The notes below the pieces were generated by a model. It was not told the origin of the DNA. It made no database searches and was given only the letters and a program-made list of their open reading frames with translations. A program made the translations under genes and the position numbers. This document shows, one piece after another, positions 13,891 through 22,352 of a DNA stretch of 64,000 nucleotides (positions within the stretch are counted from its first letter, which is position 1; each line of letters begins with the position of its first letter). The DNA comes from a virus: IMG/VR virus record IMGVR_UViG_3300009159_000053, positions 1 to 64,000 of that record. One strand, written 5' to 3'.

Positions 13891-13903
13891 GCAAAAGGCA
13901 AAG

Positions 13904-13922
13904 CAATAGCAGAAGGCTATTG
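13904..13922. terminator. Bidirectional hairpin between converging operons
   Basis: CAATAGC (13904-13910) pairs with GCTATTG (13916-13922) around AGAAG. It overlaps the NrdJ stop codon (13917-13919). T-rich sequence follows on both sides (ATTATCTTT on plus; TTTGCCTTTTGC on minus). It is the only structure available to stop both converging transcripts. Confidence 0.4.
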
Positions 13923-15950
13923 ATTATCTTTAATTAGCCTAACTTCGCAGGCATCGGTTGTACAGTAAGCCTCACCAATAGCATCAGCAGCCATACCAGC
14001 ATAAACTCCTGACAAATCAATTGGAAATAATTTCATAGTTCCTTCTGATTCATATTCTTCAGCAGTGATTTGAGTGTAAGGCATTTGAGGATAGGTAGCA
14101 TTACCAGAAGGTAAGAAGGATACGGTTTTAAGTTGACCATCATACATATGCAAAGCCGTACCAATAGCCGAGGCTTCGGTCTCAGGATTAAAACTAATAG
14201 TCACACTTACAGAGTTGTCTGACCAATACCTTTGTGCAGTTGCAGCAAGAGCCATCTTTTCGTAAATGCTTACGTCTTTTTCAGAACGTCTAGCATTAGA
14301 TTTGATTGGGAAAAATACAACAGAAGTAGTATTTGGAGATTCACTTGCTGGTTCTACTCTGTAGTTAGCCATCTTAAACAAAGGCAACATTGGATCAGAG
14401 TTTGCAAACCGAATAGCACGATTAAAGTACTCTCCGCCTACAGTCCAGTGAACGCCAGGTGATTCACCTGCCAAGATGCTAACTGTTCCACTTGGCTTCA
14501 CGGTAGTCATCTTGATTGACTCACGAATACCAAGCCATTCAGAATAAGTGGTGTCGTAGGTCTTGATTACTTTGTATCCTTCATCCATCCACTGACGGAG
14601 TATTGGTAATCCTTTTCTATCTGCAAAGTTAGCCACTCCTGAAACAGAAGTTCCAATGCGCCGATTTCTTTGCATTATGGCGTTTGTTTCTTCCCAGTGC
14701 GTAGGGATAAGGGTTACCGTCTTAGCGTATAGATAAGCAAACTTTAGAGTTCTTTTAAAATCTTCTATATCGTCGTGGCGATTTAGATAGGTCTCTACTA
14801 AAGTACAGCATTCAAAAGATTCAAGAGATTGTTCTGCACAGGGGTTATATCCTGCAATGCGCCAATCTTTATTATTAATTGGATCAATGAGACGACCATA
14901 TTGTTTCGAGATATCCATCCAAACAACTCCTGGCTCTCCGTTACGAGCAATGCCGTCAATAATGTTATCTAAATTATCTCCAACATTTACCGATACAGAG
15001 TTGTTGGACATCCAAGCCCATCCTGGTTTTTCTGGATTGTAAGAGTTTCTTTCTGGAAATTTTTCTGCGTTCTTTAAATTTAAGAAATCTTCATCATCAA
15101 TTCGACCAATAAGTAACTCAGCAGACCGCCGAACATTACCAGATACAACACAAACCCCAATAAGGTTCCCAATATCAGCAATATCAATGCGGGTAAGTTT
15201 CTCACCAGCACGTTCTTTGAAGATTCCATCGATGTAATTATGTAACTTAATGAGCGGTTCTGGACCTGCTGCTGTTCCACCAAATGTCTTGATGGGTTCG
15301 CCTGCCTTGCGAATTTCTGCATAATCAAACCTAGGACGTTTTGAGTCTGATCGTAGGTAAGAGTTAATAAGCGTGGCCGTTGACTCGACCCAGCCTTCTC
15401 TGGTATCTGGAATGACATATATTTCCCCCTCCTGCGGTTTGTAAATCGTAAAGTCTTTGTCGGCACCCTTATCGTCGAACCCAACTCCAACACCAAGCAT
15501 ACTAGCCTCCATTAAAAACGCAAAAGGCTTTGCTGGATCGGTCTTAGTCATTGAGCCAGTCGATACAAACGCACAGTTTTGTAAGGCTGCTGAGTTACGT
15601 TTTTCATTTACAAGCGGAGTACCCATAACCCAAAGACCCCTACCTGGTGGTGTCCACTTTAAGTTCCACAAACGGTCGAAAGCCTCTTTGGCTGAGGCGG
15701 CTGCTTTAGCATCTGACCAAGGTAAGCGGTTTGTTTTAGCGTGGTCTTTTTGTAAAGAATACATACCGTTGATTACTCTCTCACAAACGTCAACCCAAGT
15801 TTCTTTAGTACCATCTGCTTTAAGTCGTGAATAGGTCCTAAGAAAAGTTATTTCACCAACGGAATTACCAGCGGCATCTTGATATCCGAAGGGAGCCTTT
15901 AAACTCTTATATGGTGTAACAAACTCTTCGGCTAACTTAAAAGAAAACAT
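13917..15950 (-). CDS. nrdJ: Class II (adenosylcobalamin-dependent) ribonucleotide reductase
   Basis: This 677-residue protein is of the monomeric RTPR type. It reduces ribonucleotides to deoxyribonucleotides with vitamin B12 coenzyme. Visible catalytic parts: first redox Cys126 in NCAF; NPCAEQ with thiyl Cys371 and Glu373; second redox Cys382, 11 residues later as in the Lactobacillus enzyme; the phosphate/cobalamin-side motif PSGTVSILAGESPG; and a C-terminal swinging pair Cys663-x4-Cys668. Everything needed is present, so it should be active. A 178-nt gap lies upstream and probably holds its promoter; I see no B12 riboswitch in it. It supplies dNTPs for the replication genes further right. 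Confidence 0.93.
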   Translation of the reverse strand: MFSFKLAEEFVTPYKSLKAPFGYQDAAGNSVGEITFLRTYSRLKADGTKETWVDVCERVINGMYSLQKDHAKTNRLPWSDAKAAASAKEAFDRLWNLKWTPPGRGLWVMGTPLVNEKRNSAALQNCAFVSTGSMTKTDPAKPFAFLMEASMLGVGVGFDDKGADKDFTIYKPQEGEIYVIPDTREGWVESTATLINSYLRSDSKRPRFDYAEIRKAGEPIKTFGGTAAGPEPLIKLHNYIDGIFKERAGEKLTRIDIADIGNLIGVCVVSGNVRRSAELLIGRIDDEDFLNLKNAEKFPERNSYNPEKPGWAWMSNNSVSVNVGDNLDNIIDGIARNGEPGVVWMDISKQYGRLIDPINNKDWRIAGYNPCAEQSLESFECCTLVETYLNRHDDIEDFKRTLKFAYLYAKTVTLIPTHWEETNAIMQRNRRIGTSVSGVANFADRKGLPILRQWMDEGYKVIKTYDTTYSEWLGIRESIKMTTVKPSGTVSILAGESPGVHWTVGGEYFNRAIRFANSDPMLPLFKMANYRVEPASESPNTTSVVFFPIKSNARRSEKDVSIYEKMALAATAQRYWSDNSVSVTISFNPETEASAIGTALHMYDGQLKTVSFLPSGNATYPQMPYTQITAEEYESEGTMKLFPIDLSGVYAGMAADAIGEAYCTTDACEVRLIKDNQ

Positions 15951-16128
15951 ATCGGTAAACCCCCACTATTTCTGTTTGGATGCAAATACCCCTCGATGGG
16001 AATGCGTATTGTGACGGGTCTTAACCTATCACACACTTGTTAACTTGGTAGAGTACTTATGCCTTAGACAAAAGGGTAAAGTTCCCTCCACTGTGTTCCA
16101 CTACTCTCCACTTACTGTTATCAGATAA

Positions 16129-17634
16129 CTAATCTTCTATTGATTGTTGAATAATTTTTGTTACAGTATCTTCTTTTAAAGCATCAGGTAACTCTCGAAG
16201 AGCCTGTGCTCTATCACCAAATATTGCAGAAAGAACGCCACCAGAACTTTGACGCTCTGCGGTAATGCGAACAAACTCTCTGTTTTCTTCTAACTCTTTT
16301 AAATTACCAACAAGTTTAAACAGCCGATCAATTTCTTGAGATACATTGGGATCAGCATATCCGCCATTCATCTCTTCTGCAAAACGCATAAAAGCCACTC
16401 TTTGGCCTTGCATTTCAATGATTGCGTTCAATAAAGCCTTAAGTTGATCTTTAGTCTTTACTTCAACAGGAAGGTTGAAAGCACAACTGTTGTCAGGCTT
16501 GAAAGCAGGACAGTTTGAAGCAACAAAACAGGTATTGCACTGACGAAGTGACGAATGTTGATTATTAATAATTGGGACATCTTTAAGAACATCTTTTCCC
16601 TCTTCATCAGTTTCAACTATTGTCTTCATTTTATATCCAAAGACAGGCAAGTTTTGAACCTCTAAAGGGTCTCTTTGTATCACTTCATTTGCAGAATTTT
16701 TCCGCACTTCAACCTCACTGTTATCAGAAGAGGGTAATTCAAATCCCATTAAACCTGTTAACAACTCATCGCTATTATCAGATACTTTCTCCTCTTTACC
16801 ACCATTGATGATGTGAAAATTTGGGCTTTTCTTATCCATAGACTCCTCTAATCGTTTGTAAGACCATACCGCAACTCTAGTTGCTTCAAGGGTACCATCC
16901 TGGACAAACTCCAAATAGTCTAGTCCAGCCTTCTCTACAATGGGCTTGTATCGTGGTCGTGCTTGATCTTTCATTCTCTTTGGATAACGAACTAATTTAG
17001 TTCCATCCCAAATAATAGTTTCACCTCTTCGCATAGGTGATAACCAAGACAATGTGCTGGCTGTAGCAAATGGTATCTGTCTTAAGTTATCTGGTTTAGC
17101 ACATCCAAGGGCGTGATAGACGGTATTAAATTGTTTAGAGTAACTCCGTGTAACGGCTGCTAAGTTAGTTACTGACTCAATTTCAGCATAAGGCACTACT
17201 ACGTTTTTGTACTTTTCAGAGATATCCTTAAGATTTAACAACCCATATTCCTCATGCCATACTACCCATAGTTTTGGATCATTACCAAAAAATGGACGTT
17301 GTTTTTCTACCCAATCTAACCCTAAAGTAAGTGAATCAAATTCTTGAAAAGCCTCTGCTCTATCAGCGTTATTGACTAAAAACTCTTGATAGTCTGCGGC
17401 TATCTCTAATAATTCTTCTTTAGATAGACCTGCTTTGTCCGCTTGTGCTGCCCCAGATTCTATATAAACTTTAGTCTCTGGAGTAAAATGTTCGCTAATA
17501 AGCCAAAGTTTAGTTTTTGGTAAACCACGTTTTCTAAGACCCCAATAGTTGAGTCCCATTGACTCAACTTTCTGACCTTCTAACAAGGTACGGTTTGAAC
17601 CAACTTCAGTTCCTGAAAAAATTAATTTAGTCAT
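16129..17634 (-). CDS. Large unknown protein, possibly tRNA-guanine-transglycosylase-like (DpdA-like)
   Basis: 501 residues. The N-terminal 230 residues could be a TIM barrel of the TGT/DpdA group: YIESGA resembles their DSGA strand, then VYHALGCAKPDNLRQIPF and ATASTLSW resemble the HGxG and substrate-loop region. A cysteine cluster CNTC-x5-C-x7-C (about 368-385) follows, then a charged helical C-terminus. DpdA-type enzymes insert 7-deazaguanine into phage DNA, but no deazaguanine synthesis genes lie in this window, so the call is tentative. It overlaps the HAD-like gene by eight bases. Confidence 0.4.
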   Translation of the reverse strand: MTKLIFSGTEVGSNRTLLEGQKVESMGLNYWGLRKRGLPKTKLWLISEHFTPETKVYIESGAAQADKAGLSKEELLEIAADYQEFLVNNADRAEAFQEFDSLTLGLDWVEKQRPFFGNDPKLWVVWHEEYGLLNLKDISEKYKNVVVPYAEIESVTNLAAVTRSYSKQFNTVYHALGCAKPDNLRQIPFATASTLSWLSPMRRGETIIWDGTKLVRYPKRMKDQARPRYKPIVEKAGLDYLEFVQDGTLEATRVAVWSYKRLEESMDKKSPNFHIINGGKEEKVSDNSDELLTGLMGFELPSSDNSEVEVRKNSANEVIQRDPLEVQNLPVFGYKMKTIVETDEEGKDVLKDVPIINNQHSSLRQCNTCFVASNCPAFKPDNSCAFNLPVEVKTKDQLKALLNAIIEMQGQRVAFMRFAEEMNGGYADPNVSQEIDRLFKLVGNLKELEENREFVRITAERQSSGGVLSAIFGDRAQALRELPDALKEDTVTKIIQQSIED

Positions 17635-18115
17635 CCCAAAACTCTAGTTCTTTTGGATTGGCCGCATCCTTTGAACGAGCAATATTTACTCGATTAATAG
17701 ACTCCTCTATTTGATTCCAAGTACGAACTTTTTTAGGTGCATCAGGTCGTCTTTCTACAGCCAAATATCCTGGATTCATAAACATGATGGCTGGAATACC
17801 TTGTTCTTCAAAAACCCAAGCACACATAGACGGGTCAGAATCAACATACATCTCTATTGGAGCACGAGAACGACTCATAACAAATTGTCTCTTTTTTAAG
17901 TCTTCGCCTTCTAAATAAAAAGAACGATCAATTAAATCATCATAATTAATAATTCCGTGAGAATTAAGCCAATGTTCTGCATCCTCTGTTTTTCTAGAGG
18001 TCATAATGGCTACACGATTATTGGTGTTTAATGCATAGTAAAGCATTACTCCTGCTCGGATTGGTTCTCCTGTGTCCGAACTAAGTACGCCGTCTAGTGA
18101 TAGTAATATATTAAT
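17627..18115 (-). CDS. HAD-like protein with ATT start and degenerate motif I
   Basis: The frame is open from the stop of the nucleotidyltransferase gene (18119-18121) and has no ATG, GTG or TTG before residue 24. ATT 18115 lies six bases after AAAGGA and gives NILLSLDGVLSSD, a typical HAD first strand. Later parts fit too: MTSRKTEDAEHW (motif II), then YVDSDPSMCAWVFEEQGIP and MFMNPGY (motifs III/IV). Motif I is S-L-D-G where phosphatases have D-x-D, so the nucleophile is a serine and hydrolase activity is doubtful. About 162 residues; ATG 18046 would cut off the core strand. Confidence 0.6.
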   Translation of the reverse strand: MNILLSLDGVLSSDTGEPIRAGVMLYYALNTNNRVAIMTSRKTEDAEHWLNSHGIINYDDLIDRSFYLEGEDLKKRQFVMSRSRAPIEMYVDSDPSMCAWVFEEQGIPAIMFMNPGYLAVERRPDAPKKVRTWNQIEESINRVNIARSKDAANPKELEFWDD

Positions 18116-18118
18116 TAG

Positions 18119-19054
18119 TTATCCTTTTGCTCGGTATGTTGCCGCTCTACGAATTAGGGTCTGAGTATCTGGTAAATCAATACCATAAGTTTCATCTGCT
18201 TGTTTTGCTTTGTATGCTGACCAGTACTCAGACAGTTGTTTTAGTGCAGAAACTGTTCCATATTTCTTACCAGCCTGCCATCTATAATTATAAAAATCTT
18301 CATAACCTTTACCATCTGGTCTAAAAGCGTATCGACGAGAATGGTGGATATCTTCAAAAAGAGCCGAACCTTGCATTAAAGCGGTTTGTAAACCAAACTC
18401 AGCGTTACGACGAGATGCTGGGTTTTTTGCATTTTGTAAATCTGTTAAATACTTTGAATAACGCATAACAATTTCTGAGGCTTTGGAAGTATCTTTTTGA
18501 ATGGCTGATTCCCACGCTAAATTTTGTGTAGCACCCTGTTGCTTAGGAAACACTGTCCACTCATTGTGGTTAAGGTCGTATGCAGCATAAGGATTAATTG
18601 TTCTAATATCTGTGGCTCCAGGATTAACGTAAAAAGTTACTTCAAATCCATTCCAGTTAGTCATTTCAGGCTGTAGGTGTTCTCTAAAATCTTCATTTAA
18701 CATTTTGCTAATTTCAATATCTGATAATCCCATATATTCTGGATGGGCTTTTCTAAATAAAAAATAATCAACCCCAATGAGGATATCTAAATCTCCTGGT
18801 TCACGATCTGCTGACCATTGGAAAGATATCGCTGAACCTGCAATCCAAACTCTTGTCCACAAATCTGCATGGCGATAAGCGTCATCTAAAAATCCATACA
18901 ATTTTTGAAGAATACCATTACGAACCCAACCTTTTAAAGTTGTGTTTACAAATAACTGCGGGTCTAACTCTTCTTCAGGATCAGAAAAATAAGAAGTAGG
19001 GGCAGCCTGTAATTGAACAGGACTTACAAAGCCAGTTAAATCACTCATAGACAT
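18119..19054 (-). CDS. Nucleotidyltransferase-fold protein
   Basis: 311 residues. The pol-beta-type nucleotidyltransferase motif is visible: WIAGSAISF (about 69-77) followed by GDLDILIGV (about 86-94), giving the G-S and D-x-D metal ligands; a third acidic residue probably lies in FEVTFYVN (near 140). The C-terminal half is helical. Such proteins transfer NMP groups to RNA, protein or small molecules. It stands between an HAD-like and small unknown genes. The substrate cannot be read from the sequence. Confidence 0.7.
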   Translation of the reverse strand: MSMSDLTGFVSPVQLQAAPTSYFSDPEEELDPQLFVNTTLKGWVRNGILQKLYGFLDDAYRHADLWTRVWIAGSAISFQWSADREPGDLDILIGVDYFLFRKAHPEYMGLSDIEISKMLNEDFREHLQPEMTNWNGFEVTFYVNPGATDIRTINPYAAYDLNHNEWTVFPKQQGATQNLAWESAIQKDTSKASEIVMRYSKYLTDLQNAKNPASRRNAEFGLQTALMQGSALFEDIHHSRRYAFRPDGKGYEDFYNYRWQAGKKYGTVSALKQLSEYWSAYKAKQADETYGIDLPDTQTLIRRAATYRAKG

Positions 19055-19067
19055 AGTCTATGGCTCT

Positions 19068-19358
19068 TTAGGCTTGTGGGGTGTCTATGCCTCTATCACT
19101 TAGTGCATTTATCAATTTTTCCTTGAATTCTGCAACATTGTCCTTTGGTTGCAGACTTGCCAATACAGTACGTGCAACTCGATCTGCAAGTAATTGGCTT
19201 TCAATATCGGAGACTAACTCTCTGCTTGTTTGATATATATCAAAAGTAGTTGCTCTTCTTTGAATTACTTCGCTAGGTTCAAGCACCTCGGTAAACACAG
19301 TTCCATCTAATCTAATACCTACAGTATAGGCTGCTTGGATCATCTCATTATCAGACAT
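19068..19358 (-). CDS. Hypothetical protein (96 aa)
   Basis: ATG 19358 is chosen because it follows the previous stop by two bases and has GGGAA upstream; a longer frame re-reads that gene. The product has a short beta-like N-terminus (YTVGIRLDGTVFTEVL) and a charged helical rest. No family recognised. It ends 13 nt before the nucleotidyltransferase start. Confidence 0.55.
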   Translation of the reverse strand: MSDNEMIQAAYTVGIRLDGTVFTEVLEPSEVIQRRATTFDIYQTSRELVSDIESQLLADRVARTVLASLQPKDNVAEFKEKLINALSDRGIDTPQA

Positions 19359-19360
19359 TA

Positions 19361-19906
19361 TTATATTCCCATCAACTTTCTCTTTCGTTGTGCTACGGAT
19401 ATTGCTACAGGACAAAAGTCGCACAAATAAGTTTTTGGACCTGCGGATTCTTCATACTTCTCCATACCCTCTGCTCTGCGTTCCTTTATTGTTTTCGGCA
19501 CCAACATCTTGTCTTTAATATGCCAATCTGAACAGCCATCCTTTGGTTTGTTGTGTTGCCTATAGCAAGTCATTGCATCTTCCATAAAGGTAGATCGTGA
19601 TTCGTAGAAAGTATCATCCACCTCTGCAATACCAGCAGAACCTCCACCTTTTATTTGTCTAATAATTTCTTTTTTTGACTCTGTCTTAGCCCATGCTTTT
19701 AATGGCAATACAAATAGTTTTCCTTTATGCGGTTCTCCAGAAGGAAAGACATGCTGTTCACAGGCAATTTCTAATAGGTAATCTTGCTCAGGCGCACCCT
19801 CATAAGGTGGTAACTCTTCTAATGTTTGACAGACAAGACAGTACAACAACCTAAACTGTGGTTCATTATCTTGTTTTTTCTGTCCAAGAATTGGTACATT
19901 ACTCAT
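19361..19906 (-). CDS. Hypothetical cysteine-containing protein (181 aa)
   Basis: CLVC near residue 23, further cysteines near 49 and 113, and CDFC near 163 suggest one or two metal sites. The C-terminus is very basic (AQRKRKLMG). It is immediately followed by the 96-aa gene. It might be an iron-sulfur or zinc protein; the spacing fits no family I know. Confidence 0.55.
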   Translation of the reverse strand: MSNVPILGQKKQDNEPQFRLLYCLVCQTLEELPPYEGAPEQDYLLEIACEQHVFPSGEPHKGKLFVLPLKAWAKTESKKEIIRQIKGGGSAGIAEVDDTFYESRSTFMEDAMTCYRQHNKPKDGCSDWHIKDKMLVPKTIKERRAEGMEKYEESAGPKTYLCDFCPVAISVAQRKRKLMGI

Positions 19907-19942
19907 AGTGCTCCTTGTGGTAGTCCGTTTATCCTATACTAT

Positions 19943-20119
19943 TTAAGCGGCTAAGGCTATTTTACGATGACCTTGATTGTGGTCTAACCTATCTGTTCTT
20001 TTAATTGAATATCCACAACAAGATTTACCCTTGTTTACGTTTGACTTTGGGCTTTTCTTACTTGCTTTACCACACTTACGGGCGTCATTACGACCCCCAC
20101 CACTCTTACTTCTCGCCAA
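19943..20119 (-). CDS. Basic cysteine-containing microprotein (58 aa, TTG start)
   Basis: The TTG at 20119 lies inside the last codons of the upstream gene, overlapping by 14 bases, and opens a frame beginning ARSKSGGGRNDARKCGKASK. The product is lysine- and serine-rich with Cys in KCGK and SCCG. It fills an otherwise empty 200-nt gap. The unusual start lowers confidence. Confidence 0.45.
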   Translation of the reverse strand: MARSKSGGGRNDARKCGKASKKSPKSNVNKGKSCCGYSIKRTDRLDHNQGHRKIALAA

Positions 20120-20456
20120 GAGGTAGGCCGTAGTCTGGGTTCTTTGCGTTATCGTGTCCGCTTTGGAAGTGGGTGTTCAATGCACGCTTAACGATGGTTT
20201 GATGTTTGGAAGTAGTTCGAGAATATTTTGTTGTAGATTGTTGCCAACCCGCATCTCCGTGCCATGCAATAGGTGTTCCGTAAGAACGTACTGTATATGT
20301 TGGATTTGATTTGCGATATTCACGAGTTTCATCATCTGACATATAGCCAGGGCCAGTGGTACCTTCTACACCAGATAGTGCTGATGCTTGAAAAGGTTCT
20401 TTGCTTGAAATAAAATCAGGAGCCTTTGCTAAATTTGTTTTTGCTACTCTTGCCAT
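20106..20456 (-). CDS. Hypothetical protein (116 aa)
   Basis: ATG 20456 is three bases after the upstream stop and is preferred over an upstream start that overlaps that gene. The product (MARVAKTNLAKAPDF) is polar, rich in T, S, G and Y, and seems largely disordered. It belongs to a run of a dozen small, unrecognised genes. Confidence 0.55.
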   Translation of the reverse strand: MARVAKTNLAKAPDFISSKEPFQASALSGVEGTTGPGYMSDDETREYRKSNPTYTVRSYGTPIAWHGDAGWQQSTTKYSRTTSKHQTIVKRALNTHFQSGHDNAKNPDYGLPLGEK

Positions 20457-20458
20457 AA

Positions 20459-20740
20459 TTAATCCTGAAACTGATCTGTGTTTAACCACGAATGTAGGTG
20501 GTGTGCTTCAACAATTGCAGATGCGGGTGCTGCTTTCTTGCCTTTATACAAAATACCTTCTGGAAGTTTAATATTTGAATTATTCTTGCCTTTGTTTACT
20601 GCAGAGATAGCACGTTTTGATGGTCCAAGCATTGATGCTGGAACTGGTGGATAATGGTTTCCTTGCAAATGTGCAAGCAATCCCATATCTTTATTCTTGC
20701 CTTTCATTGAGGCATATTCTGCTGCATGCATACTTCCCAT
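20459..20740 (-). CDS. Hypothetical basic protein (93 aa)
   Basis: ATG 20740. Lys-, Ala- and Pro-containing sequence with several histidines (HAAEYASMKGKNKDM; EAHHLHSWLN near the end). No recognised domain. It is spaced 9 nt from the upstream gene and 2 nt from the downstream one. Confidence 0.55.
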   Translation of the reverse strand: MGSMHAAEYASMKGKNKDMGLLAHLQGNHYPPVPASMLGPSKRAISAVNKGKNNSNIKLPEGILYKGKKAAPASAIVEAHHLHSWLNTDQFQD

Positions 20741-20749
20741 AATTAATCC

Positions 20750-20998
20750 TTAATCTCTAAAAGATTGACGTTGAGTTTTTTGCATTCCTTGCAACATTCG
20801 ACCTGCTCTACCTTTACCCGCTACACTGGCTCTTGTTGCTTCTGTTGAACCTGTAGTAACTTTATGAGTCCCACTTTTTTCAATCATTGCTTTAGCGTGT
20901 GCTGCACTTGTTGCTGCAAAAGGAGTTACAGAGCCAGACCATCCACCGTCTTTTTGTTCAACTGTGTGAGTGAATTGTTTTGGCTGAAGATTATACAT
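20750..20998 (-). CDS. Hypothetical protein (82 aa)
   Basis: ATG 20998 abuts the previous stop. The sequence is rich in T, S, A and G, with a basic end (GKGRAGRMLQGMQKTQRQ). The middle (FAATSAAHAKAMIEKSG) resembles a small alpha/beta element. No family is recognised. Confidence 0.5.
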   Translation of the reverse strand: MYNLQPKQFTHTVEQKDGGWSGSVTPFAATSAAHAKAMIEKSGTHKVTTGSTEATRASVAGKGRAGRMLQGMQKTQRQSFRD

Positions 20999-21199
20999 TT
21001 ACTTACCTGGGTTTACCTTTGCTGGATACTCAGAGGTTGCAAAACCATAACCATAAAATGGATGAAGTGATTGACGGTTGGCTTCAGTAGCAGATGACTC
21101 TGGACCTACTTCAGTATCAGGACGTACCTTGCGATACTTTCCATCTGTTGCACCATCATCAAGTGACTTGTTCATTGAGCGAGATGAATTAACGGCCAT
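20999..21199 (-). CDS. Hypothetical protein (66 aa) with PFYGYG segment
   Basis: Polar and probably disordered. It contains HPFYGYGFATSEYPAKV, which echoes DPFYGYQKR in the 21790-21990 protein and EYPAS in the 21199-21393 protein. The start overlaps the upstream stop by one base. Confidence 0.5.
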   Translation of the reverse strand: MAVNSSRSMNKSLDDGATDGKYRKVRPDTEVGPESSATEANRQSLHPFYGYGFATSEYPAKVNPGK

Positions 21200-21393
21200 T
21201 ATTTCTTCTTCCTATTTGCCTCAATAACGGCTTCCACCGCTTGAGTTGATTGAGCATACTGTTCCTTGCGAGATGCTGGATACTCTCCTGTTGAAGAAGA
21301 TATTAATCCACCTGTATCTCTGACTAAATTATGCACCCTTTGGCGCTCTTTAGCACTCTGAATGCGGGTCCTTCTGCGGTCGTTAAACATCAT
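21199..21393 (-). CDS. Hypothetical basic protein (64 aa)
   Basis: Arg-rich N-terminus (MMFNDRRRTRIQSAKERQR), then STGEYPASRKEQYAQS and a helical, Lys-ending tail. It overlaps both neighbours by one to four bases. A nucleic-acid-binding role is possible from charge alone. Confidence 0.5.
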   Translation of the reverse strand: MMFNDRRRTRIQSAKERQRVHNLVRDTGGLISSSTGEYPASRKEQYAQSTQAVEAVIEANRKKK

Positions 21394-21590
21394 GACATTT
21401 TTTCCTTTATTCTTTTAGCGTTTTTTGCTGTTGTGCAAGACAAGCAGTGTCCTCTATTAGATAGGAATTCAACAGGATTCATAACGACGCCGCAAGTCGG
21501 ACAAGGTGATGAGCCGTTATACATAGTGGCGTTAGAAGCAATTAATCCTGCTTGTAACTCCATCGTCAACATACCGTCGCCATCATTCAT
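21390..21590 (-). CDS. Zinc-ribbon protein (66 aa)
   Basis: CPTC (about 30-33) and CLSC (about 49-52) make a classical two-knuckle ribbon, followed by a Lys-rich tail (TTAKNAKRIKEKMS). It overlaps its neighbours by one to four bases. Nucleic-acid binding is likely; the specific role is unknown. Confidence 0.6.
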   Translation of the reverse strand: MNDGDGMLTMELQAGLIASNATMYNGSSPCPTCGVVMNPVEFLSNRGHCLSCTTAKNAKRIKEKMS

Positions 21591-21787
21591 TAGAATCCTC
21601 TTTCATCTGCACAGCCGTTACACATACGCCCACCAGGCATGTAATCACTTGCGCCTTTTTTACCACAAGCGTCGCATTTCCATTTTGGATTTTCTCCTTT
21701 AAAAATGGTCGCTTTATTAACTAAACTCATGTATGAACCAGGAACACGTTTTGGATCATTACCACGATCAGGAACTATGTTTGCCAT
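21590..21787 (-). CDS. Zinc-ribbon protein with IVPDRG N-terminus (65 aa)
   Basis: The start is taken at ATG 21787 (21790 is equally possible; the two ATGs are adjacent). N-terminus MANIVPDRGNDPKR is nearly the same as MPTIVPDRGDDPKR in the gene just upstream. The C-terminal half has CDAC (about 37-40) and CNGC (about 57-60). The shared N-terminal peptide suggests a common binding partner or a duplicated signal. Confidence 0.6.
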   Translation of the reverse strand: MANIVPDRGNDPKRVPGSYMSLVNKATIFKGENPKWKCDACGKKGASDYMPGGRMCNGCADERGF

Positions 21788-21789
21788 CA

Positions 21790-21990
21790 TTAATACCTTT
21801 CTGGATCCCATTCACCAATTCGTTTTTGATATCCGTAAAAAGGATCTTTTGCTCCTGGTTTCCTAGCCTTTAACATCTCTTCATACTGTATTGGGCTAAC
21901 TCTTTTTTTACGTTCTACGTTATTTACCTCTTCAAGATAAGACATCTTGCGCTTTGGATCATCACCACGATCAGGAACTATAGTTGGCAT
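21790..21990 (-). CDS. Hypothetical protein with IVPDRG N-terminus (66 aa)
   Basis: Begins MPTIVPDRGDDPKRKM, the partner of the peptide in the next gene. The rest is basic and helical and ends DPFYGYQKRIGEWDPERY, which shares PFYGY with the 20999-21199 protein. It overlaps the upstream gene by one base. Confidence 0.6.
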   Translation of the reverse strand: MPTIVPDRGDDPKRKMSYLEEVNNVERKKRVSPIQYEEMLKARKPGAKDPFYGYQKRIGEWDPERY

Positions 21991-22352
21991 TAGTTACTCC
22001 CTAGTGCGTTTCGTTCGGCTGCTTGATAACCAGCAACACCGCCAGAGAACCAGGATACTCTTGGTTCAGAGTAATTTCTATCGATAGTTACAATGTCATC
22101 AATACCAGGTTGACTGCGATCTCCGTAGCCATAACGTTCTGGAAATAATTGAATCTGAGGTAGTGGTGGTCTAACCATTTCTTGAATATCTTTTCCAGGT
22201 ATGTTCATAACCATGAGAGCCTGTTGTGTAAGACGTTCTTGATTGGATGCCCATGGTCCTAGATAAGAGTACCTCTTGGCTACCTTGTCAGGTTGTACAG
22301 GTGCACGCCACGGCTTTGTATAATCATAAACGCCATCAAATTTCTGTGTCAT
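21990..22352 (-). CDS. Hypothetical protein (120 aa)
   Basis: Rich in aromatics, Pro and Gly (YDYTKPWRAPVQPDKV; LFPERYGYGDRSQPG). No cysteines, no membrane segment, no known motif. It overlaps the upstream gene by four bases. The composition fits a structural or minor virion protein as well as a disordered one. Confidence 0.5.
   Translation of the reverse strand: MTQKFDGVYDYTKPWRAPVQPDKVAKRYSYLGPWASNQERLTQQALMVMNIPGKDIQEMVRPPLPQIQLFPERYGYGDRSQPGIDDIVTIDRNYSEPRVSWFSGGVAGYQAAERNALGSN

Noticed and set aside
15951-16128. Cobalamin riboswitch upstream of nrdJ
   Set aside because: No B12-box-like conserved sequence or matching fold was seen in the 178-nt gap; it is only a likely promoter region.
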